From: Natranaerofaba carboxydovora
Lineage (GTDB): Bacteria; Bacillota; Natranaerobiia; Natranaerobiales; Natranaerofabaceae
DNA length: 64,000 bases
Reading direction: 5' to 3'
NCBI RefSeq assembly: GCF_022539405.1
Contig: NZ_CP054394.1
Span: 2,302,501 to 2,366,500 of the forward strand
Shown here: positions 56,203 to 64,000 of the stretch, piece by piece
Layout: each line of letters starts with the position of its first letter
Position numbering within the stretch: the first letter of the stretch is position 1
The notes under the pieces: generated by a model
Databases searched by the model: none
Told to the model about the DNA's origin: nothing
The model's input: only the letters and a program-made list of their open reading frames with translations
Position numbers and translations under genes: made by a program

Positions 56203-56943
56203 ATGATTGAAGATAATTATAACTACCGCATTCTCATTATAGAAGATGAAAAAGGACTTGTTAAGGTCTTAAAAGCATATTTAGAAAAAGAAGGATATGA
56301 GGTGTTTTACTCTCACGACGGAGAAGAAGGCTTAAAACTTTTTTATGAAAAAAATCCAGATCTTATAGTCTTAGATTTAATGCTTCCTTCAATGTCAGGG
56401 GAAAATATAGCTAAAAAATTAAGACAAACTGATAACACCCCGATAATAATGCTAACTGCCAAAGGAGAAGAAGAAGAAAAATTAGAAGGCCTTGGAATAG
56501 GTGCTGATGACTATGTAGTTAAACCTGCAAGCCCAAGAGAGATAACAGCCAGGGTAAAAACCATCCTTAGAAGATCAGAAAAAGATCAGGGCAGGGTGCA
56601 AAAAGATATAATCGAGACAAAAAACCTTACCATTAACACCTTGTCTCACAGGGTATATCTAAAACTAGATAAAGCAGACGAAAAAGATGAATCAAGTCTA
56701 GAGTTTGAAGAACTATCCCTTACCCCAACAGAATACGAGATTCTAAAACAGCTAGCTCTCTATCCAAAAAGGGTATTCTCTAGAGAAGACCTTGCCGATA
56801 TAGTCTTTGGCTACTTCTGGGAAGGTGACCCAAGAACTGTAGATACCCATATAAAAAACCTCAGAAAAAAAATCGAACCCGACCCAAAAAAACCAACTTT
56901 TATTAAAACGGTATTTGGGGCAGGGTATCAGTTTCAAGAATAG
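56203..56943 (+). CDS. OmpR-family response regulator
   Basis: A 246-residue regulator. The receiver has the acidic pair in IIEDE, phospho-acceptor D58 in VLDLMLP, T85 in LTAKGE and K107 in VVKPAS. The C-terminal winged helix reads LTPTEYEILKQLALYPKRVFSREDLADIVFG, then RTVDTHIKNLRKKIEPDPKKP and GAGYQF. It lies before the sensor kinase gene, with a repeat-filled gap of about 200 nt between. A likely target site is the 11-nt-period direct repeat at 58715-58732. Confidence 0.93.
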   Translation: MIEDNYNYRILIIEDEKGLVKVLKAYLEKEGYEVFYSHDGEEGLKLFYEKNPDLIVLDLMLPSMSGENIAKKLRQTDNTPIIMLTAKGEEEEKLEGLGIGADDYVVKPASPREITARVKTILRRSEKDQGRVQKDIIETKNLTINTLSHRVYLKLDKADEKDESSLEFEELSLTPTEYEILKQLALYPKRVFSREDLADIVFGYFWEGDPRTVDTHIKNLRKKIEPDPKKPTFIKTVFGAGYQFQE

Positions 56944-56952
56944 CGATTAGCA

Positions 56953-57025
56953 GTATACCAACGAAGGGCTTTTAATGTATACCAACGTTCACAAGAATTT
57001 GCTAAAAACCGCGCAAATTAAAAGT
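56953..57025. repeat. Repeat family B, partial inverted copy, with a short direct repeat
   Basis: TACCAACGTTCACAAGAATTTG and CGCAAATTAAAAG (within 56977-57025) match the reverse complement of the centre and one arm edge of repeat B copy 2, about four positions in five. GTATACCAACG occurs twice (56953-56963 and 56977-56987). The GC-rich stem itself is absent. Confidence 0.6.
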
Positions 57026-57028
57026 TAA

Positions 57029-57094
57029 TTTAACTGCAAAAAGTCTATTCACATAAGTATAGAGATTTTTTATATGACTTTTGGCAGTTAAATC
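57029..57094. repeat. Repeat family A, short diverged copy
   Basis: ATTTAACTGCAAAAAGTC and GACTTTTGGCAGTTAAAT form inverted ends; the centre TATTCACATAAGTA is that of repeat A. The ends changed together on both arms (CTGCAAAA/TTTGGCAG), which keeps the stem. Confidence 0.65.
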
Positions 57095-57140
57095 AAAGTT
57101 CACTTAAGGTAAAATGAGATAAAAGGAGCATGTATAAATA

Positions 57141-58670
57141 ATGACCCATATCAAAAAACTTCTAAACCCAAAAAGTTTATTTTTTCGCCTTTTTATTGCC
57201 CTTTGGCTGCTTTCTGGTGGGATGTTATTTTTGGCAGGGGTATATATTAACTTCACCATTGACCAGGAGTTTGCCGAATTTGTAGAGACTACCCAAATGG
57301 GAGAGAGACAAAATATCATTGAAGCAGTATCAGATATTATTGCTGAAGGAGACGATACAAGACAGGCACGTGAACAGATGGCCATTAATCAATTGGCAAG
57401 AACTCATAACGAAAGGATAATAATAAAAGACCAAGAAGGGGAAATAATCCATGACTCCATGACAGATGGTCATGGGCATATGGGTATGGGAAACGGTGGA
57501 ATGGGAGGTCCCATGAGAGATAGAGATGATATGCCAGGTCAGGGGCCACGCCCTGACCACACAGATGATACCACCGAAAAGCCCTTTGAGGAAATTCCTT
57601 CTAATATAATAGAAGAAAACACCTATCCTCTTGAGATAAATAGCGAAACCACAGGAAGTATTATACTTCTTCCTACAGATAGAGGGCCAGATTTTTTTAC
57701 CCCTACTGAGCTAGATTTTAGAAGTGAAATAAGTAGAAGTATAGCCATAGGTGGAGGCATCTCCCTTGTTCTTGCAGCATTAATAAGTTCTGTAATATCC
57801 GTCTCCATCTCTAGACCGATAAGTAACCTAAAAGAAACAGCTGAAGGATTAAAAGAAGGCAAACTTAATCTAAGAGCCCCAATAAAAGGACCTGGAGAAA
57901 TACGAGAACTCTCTTTAAGTTTTAATGCCATGGCAGAAAACTTAGAAAAAAACGACTATCTAAAAAAGAAGTTAACCCAGGATGTATCCCACGAACTAAG
58001 AAATCCTGTAGCATCCCTAAAAGGATATTTAGAAGCCTTTCAAGACGGGGTACTGCCAACAGACAAAGAAAATATCACTCATACAATAAACGAAGTACAA
58101 AGACTTGAAAATCTAACAGAAGAACTTCACCAGTTAGCTTTGCTTGATTTCAAAGAAAGAAAGCCTAATAAAAGTCCACTAAACTTAAATGAACTTGCAG
58201 AAAAAATAAATGCCACAGCAAAACCCCAGGCTCTAAATAAAGGAATAGAATTTCATTACAAATCTATAGAGGAAGATATAATAATCGAAGCTGACGAAGA
58301 CCTTTTGTATAGAGCAATCAAGAATCTCATCCAAAATGCCTTAAATCACACTGAAGCTGGAGGAAAAGTAGAGCTAGGCATCCAAAAAAATCAAACAAGT
58401 AAAGAAAACCCAGGCGAAAGTGCCCTGATATATGTAACTGATACCGGCAAAGGCATCCCTGAAGAGAAGTTTCCTTACGTCTTCGAAAGATTCTACAGGG
58501 CTGACGAATCAAGAACAAAAGAAAAAACAAAAAGTGGCAGTGGAAGCGGCCTTGGATTATCTTTAGTAAAAGAATGGACTGAAGCAATGGGAGGAACTGT
58601 AGGAGCTTATTCAAAAGAAAACCAGGGAAGCACCTTTTATCTTAGCTTTCCCTTATCAAACGAACATTGA
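57141..58670 (+). CDS. Sensor histidine kinase with His/Met-rich extracellular loop
   Basis: A 509-residue membrane kinase. Membrane segments are about 14-36 and 198-222, around an external domain of 160 residues. Residues 104-140 are rich in Met, His, Asp and Gly (six Met and four His), like metal-binding sensors. HAMP, HisKA (H284 in DVSHELRNP) and HATPase_c (ALIYVTDTGKGIPEEKFPYVFERFYR, GSGLGLSLVKEW) follow in normal order. It should phosphorylate the response regulator encoded upstream. The start ATG has AAAAGGAG about 12 nt before it. Confidence 0.93.
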   Translation: MTHIKKLLNPKSLFFRLFIALWLLSGGMLFLAGVYINFTIDQEFAEFVETTQMGERQNIIEAVSDIIAEGDDTRQAREQMAINQLARTHNERIIIKDQEGEIIHDSMTDGHGHMGMGNGGMGGPMRDRDDMPGQGPRPDHTDDTTEKPFEEIPSNIIEENTYPLEINSETTGSIILLPTDRGPDFFTPTELDFRSEISRSIAIGGGISLVLAALISSVISVSISRPISNLKETAEGLKEGKLNLRAPIKGPGEIRELSLSFNAMAENLEKNDYLKKKLTQDVSHELRNPVASLKGYLEAFQDGVLPTDKENITHTINEVQRLENLTEELHQLALLDFKERKPNKSPLNLNELAEKINATAKPQALNKGIEFHYKSIEEDIIIEADEDLLYRAIKNLIQNALNHTEAGGKVELGIQKNQTSKENPGESALIYVTDTGKGIPEEKFPYVFERFYRADESRTKEKTKSGSGSGLGLSLVKEWTEAMGGTVGAYSKENQGSTFYLSFPLSNEH

Positions 58671-58704
58671 ATTCATATGAACAAAGTTTTTTGCACCAGA
58701 ATAA
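58671..58704. repeat. Repeat family A, half copy (right arm)
   Basis: ATTCATATGAACAAAG and TTTTTTGCACCAGAATAAA match the right arm of repeat A. It begins right at the kinase stop codon. Confidence 0.6.
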
Positions 58705-58714
58705 AATTTTAGAT

Positions 58715-58754
58715 ATCTTCACAAGATCTTCATATCCTCCTGTTAAAGTATAAT
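58715..58754 (+). promoter_or_regulatory. Promoter with OmpR-type direct repeat
   Basis: ATCTTCA occurs at 58715-58721 and 58726-58732, 11 nt apart, followed by a perfect TATAAT at 58749-58754. The downstream repeat overlaps the place of the -35, as in promoters activated by OmpR/PhoB-family regulators. Confidence 0.65.
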
Positions 58755-58786
58755 TAACAACAAACAAAACAAGGAGGAATTTAAAA

Positions 58787-59209
58787 ATGATTAAACGTTT
58801 AGGAGTAGTTTTAACAGTAGGAGCACTTGCTTTAGCTCTACTTATCACACCTGGAGAACTTCTTGGAGCAGAAACAGCAGAAGGTTTTGGTGCTAACGGC
58901 CAAAGAGGGCCAGCTGAAGATGAAAGGTATGAAGGAAATGCTAGATTTGAAGAAAGAGATGAACTTCGCATCCAAAAAATCGAAGAACTTGTTGAAGAAG
59001 GAGCTATTTCAGAGGAAGAAGGCGATGAACTACTAGAAGCAATTGAAGAAAGAAAAAGTTTTGAAAGAGGAGAATGTCCTGCAGATGGACCAAGAAACTG
59101 TGATGTTAACCTAGAATTAAGAGAGCGTTTTGAAAGTGAAGATGGTGAAGAAACAAGAAATGGTTTTGGTTTTGGCAGAAGAGGCATGGGCCATGGATTT
59201 AACAGATAA
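58787..59209 (+). CDS. Small secreted protein with SHOCT-like segment
   Basis: A 140-residue exported protein: signal peptide about 1-28, a Gly/Glu-rich spacer, then a SHOCT-like helix-turn-helix (residues 62-88, IQKIEELVEEGAISEEEGDELL). Two Cys (97 and 105) and a Gly/Phe/Arg/Met/His tail (FGFGRRGMGHGFNR) follow. AAGGAGG lies before the ATG. It follows the two-component genes and has a probable OmpR-type promoter, so it is likely a direct output of that system. Function unknown. Confidence 0.75.
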   Translation: MIKRLGVVLTVGALALALLITPGELLGAETAEGFGANGQRGPAEDERYEGNARFEERDELRIQKIEELVEEGAISEEEGDELLEAIEERKSFERGECPADGPRNCDVNLELRERFESEDGEETRNGFGFGRRGMGHGFNR

Positions 59210-59253
59210 CAACTAATAAATTCCTGCACTGCACACCACGCACACCACAATAA

Positions 59254-59303
59254 AAAGAAAAAGAGTAGCGGTTCACATAATAAACCGCTACTCTTTCTTT
59301 TTT
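59254..59303. terminator. Bidirectional terminator
   Basis: AAAAAGAGTAGCGGTT pairs with AACCGCTACTCTTT around a short loop, with A- and T-rich flanks, between the small secreted-protein gene and the convergent tetR gene. Confidence 0.9.
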
Positions 59304-59312
59304 ACTGCTCAA

Positions 59313-59894
59313 TTAGCTTTCTTCTTTTTCGTTCAAATTGTTGTTTAAAAATATCCCATCTGTAAGAACAGCCATAGATTTTTCAATTAATTCTTCATTT
59401 GGTTTTTCTCCATCAATTATAATATAATAACAGATCACCTGCTGTTCTACACCGCGAAATATTCTAGTATACAAATTTGAGTCACCAAATGCAACTTTAC
59501 CATTTTTTATGCCTTTTTCAAATTCACTTTTTAACTTCTCTATGAATAATCCTCTAATATCTATCAACCACTCATAAAGCGTCCCTGTAGACAAAATATC
59601 TGATGTAAAAAGAAATCTAGCTACATCTTGATTTTCCCATAAGAATTCAGTTTCTTTTTGCAGCAGCAGTTTTAGCTTGTCAACAAGAGGCATATCTTTG
59701 TTCAAAATTGCCATTTTTAACTCTTTATACTCTCTAATACCTTCTTTCATCATTTCTTCAAATAGTTCTTCTTTACTACTAAAATAAAGATAAACCGAAC
59801 CTTTAGCAATATCAGCTTCCTTTGCAACCTCATCGACTTTAGCATCATGAAAACCTTTTTGCCCAAAAACTTTTCTCGCTGCATCAAGGATCAA
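59313..59894 (-). CDS. TetR/AcrR-family repressor of RND system 2
   Basis: A 193-residue regulator with HTH VDEVAKEADIAKGSVYLYFSSKEELF near residues 20-45. The C-terminal domain resembles that of the regulator at 40101-40697 (LYEWLIDIRGLFIEKLKSEFEKG; IFRGVEQQV). The TTG at 59894 lies at the very edge of helix 1 and has no ribosome site. AGAGGTG is 9 nt before an in-frame ATT at 59906, which would add MKKQ and give the usual N-terminus. It follows its pump gene, with a full repeat A copy between. Confidence 0.9.
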   Translation of the reverse strand: MILDAARKVFGQKGFHDAKVDEVAKEADIAKGSVYLYFSSKEELFEEMMKEGIREYKELKMAILNKDMPLVDKLKLLLQKETEFLWENQDVARFLFTSDILSTGTLYEWLIDIRGLFIEKLKSEFEKGIKNGKVAFGDSNLYTRIFRGVEQQVICYYIIIDGEKPNEELIEKSMAVLTDGIFLNNNLNEKEES

Positions 59895-59942
59895 CTGTTT
59901 TTTAATCTTTCTTCACCTCTTTTCAGATAAAATCATAAATAA

Positions 59943-60044
59943 TGATTCTGGTGCAAGAAGTCTATTCACATAAGCTAATTGTTTTTAGATGTATTACAAT
60001 TAAAACAAAACCTTAGTTCATATGACTTGTTGCACCAGAATCAA
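59943..60044. repeat. Repeat family A, full copy
   Basis: The clearest copy: TGATTCTGGTGCAAGAAGTC at one end and its inverted form at the other, 102 nt in all. It is flanked on both sides by AATAA, a possible 5-nt target duplication. It lies between the pump gene and its tetR. Confidence 0.9.
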
Positions 60045-60061
60045 ATAATTTATTTGTAATA

Positions 60062-63000
60062 TCAATAATTAATAGTATCTTCACCTGCTGTCACCTGGGG
60101 TTTTTGACTTTTATTCTTGATTCTTTCACTTACGTCATCCATCAAAGTATAAATAACTGGCACTACCACCAAAGTCAACAAGGTGGAAACCAAAAGACCA
60201 CCAATAGTAACAGTAGCCATAGGAGCAATAGCTTCTGCTCCTTCACCAATACCAAGGGCTAAAGGCAGCATACCAATTACTGTAGTTAAAGTTGTCATCA
60301 AAATAGGCCTAAGCCTTTTCTTGCCTGCCTCCATAATAGCCTCTTGGCGCGGGGTATCCCTGTCCCGGTACAACAGATTGATGTAATCAACCATTACTAT
60401 ACCATTATTTACTACTATCCCGGCGAGCATTATTATCCCTATAAAAGCAATAATGCTAAAAGTCCGTCCTGTAATCAAAAGCGACCCAACAATTCCAAGC
60501 ATTGTCAAAGGCAAGGTAAACATTATAATAAAAGGATATAACAAAGATCCAAACTGGGATGCCATCACCATATAAACCAAAACCACAGCAAGAGCTAATG
60601 CTACTTTTAGCTCATCAAACGCCTGTACAGTATCCCGGTAAATACCCATATATTCGATACTATACCCAGAGGGTAAATCGAGCTTTCCTACCTCTCCTTG
60701 TATATCATCCATAACAGAGCCAAGGTCTCTGTCCGAAATCTGACCTGTTATTGACCCAGAGCGCATTTGGTCTTGACGCTCAATATCTCTTGGAGCTTCC
60801 CCAAAGCTAAGCTCTGAAATCTCTTCTAAAGGAACCACTTCTTCTGATGGAGTCTGGACTAAAAATGATGAAACAGTAGACAGGTCCCACTTTTCTGGAT
60901 GTTCCATCATTATATTCATATCATACTCTTCTCCATCCTCACGATATAGCGACACCAGCTCACCATCTAAGGCTGTATTCATATAGCCCCCGAGTTGATA
61001 TGGAGTCAAACCATAAGTAAGTGCCCTATCTCTATTCAAATCAACAGTTAATTGCGGGGCTAATTCATCAAAACTTGTATCTACTTCACTTGTACCTTCT
61101 ACACCTTCTACAATTTCAGATATTTCTTCTGTCAGTTGTTCTAATTCATCTAAATCGTCTCCTCTAACAGCAATATCAATATCTTCCTCCATCCCGGCAG
61201 CACCTGCTACCATATCCTGATCAATAACCACCGTGCTAATTCCAGGTGCCTGTGGTAGAATCTTTCTGATTTCCTCAGCAACCTGAAAAGTATCTCTATC
61301 TCTTTCATTTTGGTCAACAAGCATAACCTCGATACTACCTACGTTAGAGACCTCTTCATCCATCAAACCACCGCCGCCAATACTAGAAAAGGTAGATTCC
61401 ACCTCATCTATTTCTGATATTTTATTTGCATATCGGTCAATGGTGTCTTCAGTATCATCAATATGACTTCCTACAGGTGTATTTATATTAACAGTAATTT
61501 CACCCGTATCCATAGGCGGCAAAAACTCAAAACCTACCATAGGTATCATCAGTATAGAGCTTATCAGTACTACAACAAAAAGAGCTCCTATTTTCATACG
61601 GTTAGCAAGGCTCCAACCAATAATCTTTTCATATTTAACTGTCATTTTTTCCAACATATTGTTAAAAGCTATCGTTATTTTATCAGATCTCTTATTCAAG
61701 TCCATATCAGCAGGAATAAACTTTGTTGTCATCACAGGAATAACTCCAGCTGCCACTAATAGAGAAGCCAATAGAGCAAAAGTAACCGTCCACGCAAGGG
61801 GAGTAAATATAATACTTGCCACACCTTCTACAAAGACAATAGGCAAAAAAGCAATCACACTGGTTATTGTCGCTGCAGCAATAGCACCTACAACCTCATT
61901 ACTTCCATCAACTGCTGCCTGGTTAGGTGATAGTCCTTCCTCTCTTTTTCTAAAAATATTTTCTAATATAACTATAGCACTATCCACCATCATCCCAATT
62001 CCAAGAGCTAAGCCGCCAAGAGTGATGAAATTCAGTGTATATTCTCTAAAATAAATCAGATTAAATGTTGCAATAACAGAAATAGGAATTGCCGCCCCAA
62101 TGATTATTGTTGCTTTGACATTTCCTAAAAATAGCCACAGTACTATCATAGCAATAATAGCACCCGTAACACCCATATTGACAAGGGTACTAATACTTGC
62201 TTCTATGAATTCACTTTGATCTGAGGTAACAACAAAGTGCAAATCACCTGGCAGTTCTTCTTCTATACGATCAAATTCTTCTGTCACGCTGTTTGCTACT
62301 TCAACTGTATTAGCTTCACTTTCTTTTCTTACTGAGATTGATACTGAAGATTCCCCGTCAATCTTTGTTATAGGCCTTTGCCTTTCCATAGTATCTTCTA
62401 CTTCAGCAATTTCACCCAACCTAACTGGGACACCACCAGATTCAGCTACAATTAGATTTTCTACTTCATCAACTGTTTCAAATTCTCCTTCGATTTCTAT
62501 CAAATAATCACGCTGGCCTTCTGTCACTTGACCACCAGACATATCCACATTTGAAGCATACAAAAGCTCACCAAGTTCCTGTATAGAGATCCCATAAGCA
62601 GACATTTTATATGGATCAACTTTTATCTGTACTTCTCTTTCTACCCCTCCTGCAACCTCCGCTAAAGCTACACCATCAAGTCTTTCAATGCGATTTACTA
62701 TAACATTTTCGGCAGTATCTGTTATTTCATCTTTGCCTTGAGCTCCTTCAATTCCTGCAGTAATAACAGGCAGCATATCAGGGTCAAGCTGCATGACAGA
62801 GGGACGCCCTATATCATCGGGCAATTCCTCCATAACCATGTCCACCATCTCACGAACCTCAAGGGCAGCACCGTCCATATCACTGCCCCAATCAAATCTC
62901 AATATAATTTCACTCTCACCAGGCCTTGATGTTGACATGACGGTATCTATCCCGTCCACAGTAGACAAAGCATCCTCTAGATTAGAAGTAACCATGTTTT

Positions 63001-63178
63001 CTACTTCCTGTGGCCCTGCCCCCTCATAAGGAGTTGTAATCATAATAGCAGGTAGATCAATATCAGGAAACAAATCTACATTTGTTTCCGATACAGCTAT
63101 AACACCAATTAACAAAACACCTAGAATAACCATCAAAACTGCTACCGGCTGTTTAATACCTAGAGATGGAAGATTCAT
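60062..63178 (-). CDS. RND efflux pump inner-membrane subunit (AcrB/HAE1-like), system 2
   Basis: A 1038-residue pump paralogous to the one at 40678-43788 and collinear with it throughout: KQPVAVLMVILGVLLIG, GAGPQEVENMVTSNLEDALSTV, LGIGMMVDSAIVILENIFRKREEG, FLPPMDTGEITVNINTPVGS, and GIIMLAGIVVNNGIVMVDYIN. The membrane-4 site reads VDS where E. coli AcrB has VDD. It overlaps the adaptor gene by ATGA. Here a repeat A copy separates it from tetR, whereas in system 1 pump and tetR overlap. Confidence 0.93.
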   Translation of the reverse strand: MNLPSLGIKQPVAVLMVILGVLLIGVIAVSETNVDLFPDIDLPAIMITTPYEGAGPQEVENMVTSNLEDALSTVDGIDTVMSTSRPGESEIILRFDWGSDMDGAALEVREMVDMVMEELPDDIGRPSVMQLDPDMLPVITAGIEGAQGKDEITDTAENVIVNRIERLDGVALAEVAGGVEREVQIKVDPYKMSAYGISIQELGELLYASNVDMSGGQVTEGQRDYLIEIEGEFETVDEVENLIVAESGGVPVRLGEIAEVEDTMERQRPITKIDGESSVSISVRKESEANTVEVANSVTEEFDRIEEELPGDLHFVVTSDQSEFIEASISTLVNMGVTGAIIAMIVLWLFLGNVKATIIIGAAIPISVIATFNLIYFREYTLNFITLGGLALGIGMMVDSAIVILENIFRKREEGLSPNQAAVDGSNEVVGAIAAATITSVIAFLPIVFVEGVASIIFTPLAWTVTFALLASLLVAAGVIPVMTTKFIPADMDLNKRSDKITIAFNNMLEKMTVKYEKIIGWSLANRMKIGALFVVVLISSILMIPMVGFEFLPPMDTGEITVNINTPVGSHIDDTEDTIDRYANKISEIDEVESTFSSIGGGGLMDEEVSNVGSIEVMLVDQNERDRDTFQVAEEIRKILPQAPGISTVVIDQDMVAGAAGMEEDIDIAVRGDDLDELEQLTEEISEIVEGVEGTSEVDTSFDELAPQLTVDLNRDRALTYGLTPYQLGGYMNTALDGELVSLYREDGEEYDMNIMMEHPEKWDLSTVSSFLVQTPSEEVVPLEEISELSFGEAPRDIERQDQMRSGSITGQISDRDLGSVMDDIQGEVGKLDLPSGYSIEYMGIYRDTVQAFDELKVALALAVVLVYMVMASQFGSLLYPFIIMFTLPLTMLGIVGSLLITGRTFSIIAFIGIIMLAGIVVNNGIVMVDYINLLYRDRDTPRQEAIMEAGKKRLRPILMTTLTTVIGMLPLALGIGEGAEAIAPMATVTIGGLLVSTLLTLVVVPVIYTLMDDVSERIKNKSQKPQVTAGEDTINY

Positions 63179-64000
63179 GAACTATCACCCATCTCATAGT
63201 CATTTGTTTTGTCAACTTCAACCAAAGCACCGGGCGAAATTTCGGCAAATCCTTCTACAACAACCTGTTCGTCTTCAGAAATACCGGATTTGATCTCTAC
63301 GTAACCGTCATCAATTATCCCTTCACTAACTTTGACAAAATCAACCACTTTATCCTGGTTTTCTTGAGACACTGTATAAACACCGGTTTCCCCATCCATT
63401 TCAACTACTGCATGACTGGGTATCGTTAGTGAGCTTTCTCTTTCATCTATCGTAACATTTATTTGGCTGTACATTCCTGCCCGTACTTTTTCTTCTATTT
63501 CCCGGTCAAGTTCAATCTCTAAAGGATAAGCCTGACTATCTTCTGGTGGAACTTGACCTACATTGGTTATAGTACCCTGGGTATATTCTTTTGAGACTGA
63601 GGGAATTTTCATTTCAACATTTTGTCCTTTTTCTACACTTCCTACATAAACTTCTGGCATTCCTCCAATTACCTGGTAACTATCAGTATCTAACATAACA
63701 ATAGCTGGTGCACTAGTTCCTACTAATTCATCTTCCTTTGCATCAACAAGAGCTATCTCTCCAGATACAGGAGCAGTAATCCTGGTTCGCTCAATCATTC
63801 TGTTGGCTAGATCAACCCCTACTCTGGCTCTATCTACCTGAGAGCGAAGTGCGTTAAGCTCTTCATCCCTTGCACCTTTCTTTACAGATTCTTTGTAACC
63901 TTCGGCAGCTTCTAATTGCTCTTTTGCATTAATATACTGAAGCTCCACCTGCTCAAGCTCCTGATCAGATGCAAAACCACTATCATGCAGTTCTTCTACA
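63175..64000 (-). CDS. RND periplasmic adaptor (HlyD/MFP family), system 2, partial
   Basis: The C-terminal part (about 275 residues) of an adaptor; the open frame continues without a stop to the window end, so the start lies outside. Visible parts are the second half of the coiled-coil hairpin (ELHDSGFASDQELEQVELQYINAKEQLEAAEGY), a lipoyl half (RTRITAPVSGEIALVDAKEDELV) and the beta-barrel region. It closely follows the adaptor at 43785-45128. A TolC-like gene may lie just outside. Confidence 0.9.
   Translation of the reverse strand, partial: VEELHDSGFASDQELEQVELQYINAKEQLEAAEGYKESVKKGARDEELNALRSQVDRARVGVDLANRMIERTRITAPVSGEIALVDAKEDELVGTSAPAIVMLDTDSYQVIGGMPEVYVGSVEKGQNVEMKIPSVSKEYTQGTITNVGQVPPEDSQAYPLEIELDREIEEKVRAGMYSQINVTIDERESSLTIPSHAVVEMDGETGVYTVSQENQDKVVDFVKVSEGIIDDGYVEIKSGISEDEQVVVEGFAEISPGALVEVDKTNDYEMGDSS

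Overview
The window suggests a low-GC, haloalkaliphilic, anaerobic-type Firmicute. Evidence: A/T-rich DNA, Gram-positive style Shine-Dalgarno sites (AAGGAGG) with frequent TTG and GTG starts, strongly acidic proteins (most extreme in the substrate-binding protein at 39135-40007 and the TolC-like protein at 45225-47222), a glycine-betaine-type binding protein, and two solute:sodium symporter modules. A Natranaerobiales-like soda-lake bacterium would fit. That assignment is an inference from style and gene content, not from a marker gene; no rRNA or tRNA gene was seen.

Layout. 1-12.2 kb: PHP phosphatase, IlvD, an amidohydrolase, a CaiB-type CoA transferase, an MFS transporter, a gamma-carbonic anhydrase/radical SAM pair, a chemoreceptor and an AMP-forming acyl-CoA ligase. 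12.7-20.2 kb: a secreted protein and a Yip1-like membrane protein, an IS110-family element with a probable bridge-RNA region, then a two-subunit solute:Na+ symporter and acetyl-CoA synthetase. 20.3-28.0 kb (minus strand): an acyl-CoA operon of ligase, thiolase, two acyl-CoA dehydrogenases and a two-subunit B12-dependent mutase. The mutase carries the Phe/Gln pair of isobutyryl-CoA mutases rather than the Tyr/Arg pair of methylmalonyl-CoA mutases. 28.3-31.0 kb: a second Yip1-like/symporter module whose large subunit is frameshifted. 31.4-40.0 kb: MFS transporter, lipid kinase, DUF1847 protein, a DnaQ-like exonuclease and cNMP/CBS/DUF294 pair, an unknown protein and an orphan betaine-type binding lipoprotein.

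40.1-47.5 kb: an RND efflux operon (FmdB-like, TolC-like, adaptor, pump, TetR) with a palindromic operator candidate. 47.7-56.1 kb: Lgt, a YvyF-like protein, CobT under a cobalamin riboswitch with its own promoter and terminator, DUF4127, MFS, ThiD, a small Cys-rich protein and a LysE exporter. 56.2-59.2 kb: a two-component system whose kinase has a His/Met-rich external loop, followed by a small secreted protein with an OmpR-type direct repeat at its promoter. 59.3-64.0 kb: a second TetR/RND/adaptor set, cut by the window end.

How the parts fit. Symporters plus acetyl-CoA synthetase point to Na+-coupled uptake and activation of acetate or other short acids. The acyl-CoA operon points to interconversion of isobutyryl-CoA and butyryl-CoA followed by dehydrogenation and thiolysis. 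Its mutase needs B12, and the window also holds a B12-riboswitch-controlled cobT. Intergenic DNA holds two palindromic repeat families: A, about 100 nt, eight full or partial copies; B, about 85 nt with a perfect 16-bp stem in one copy, two full copies and one partial copy. One A copy carries an apparent insertion that can fold into a branched structure.
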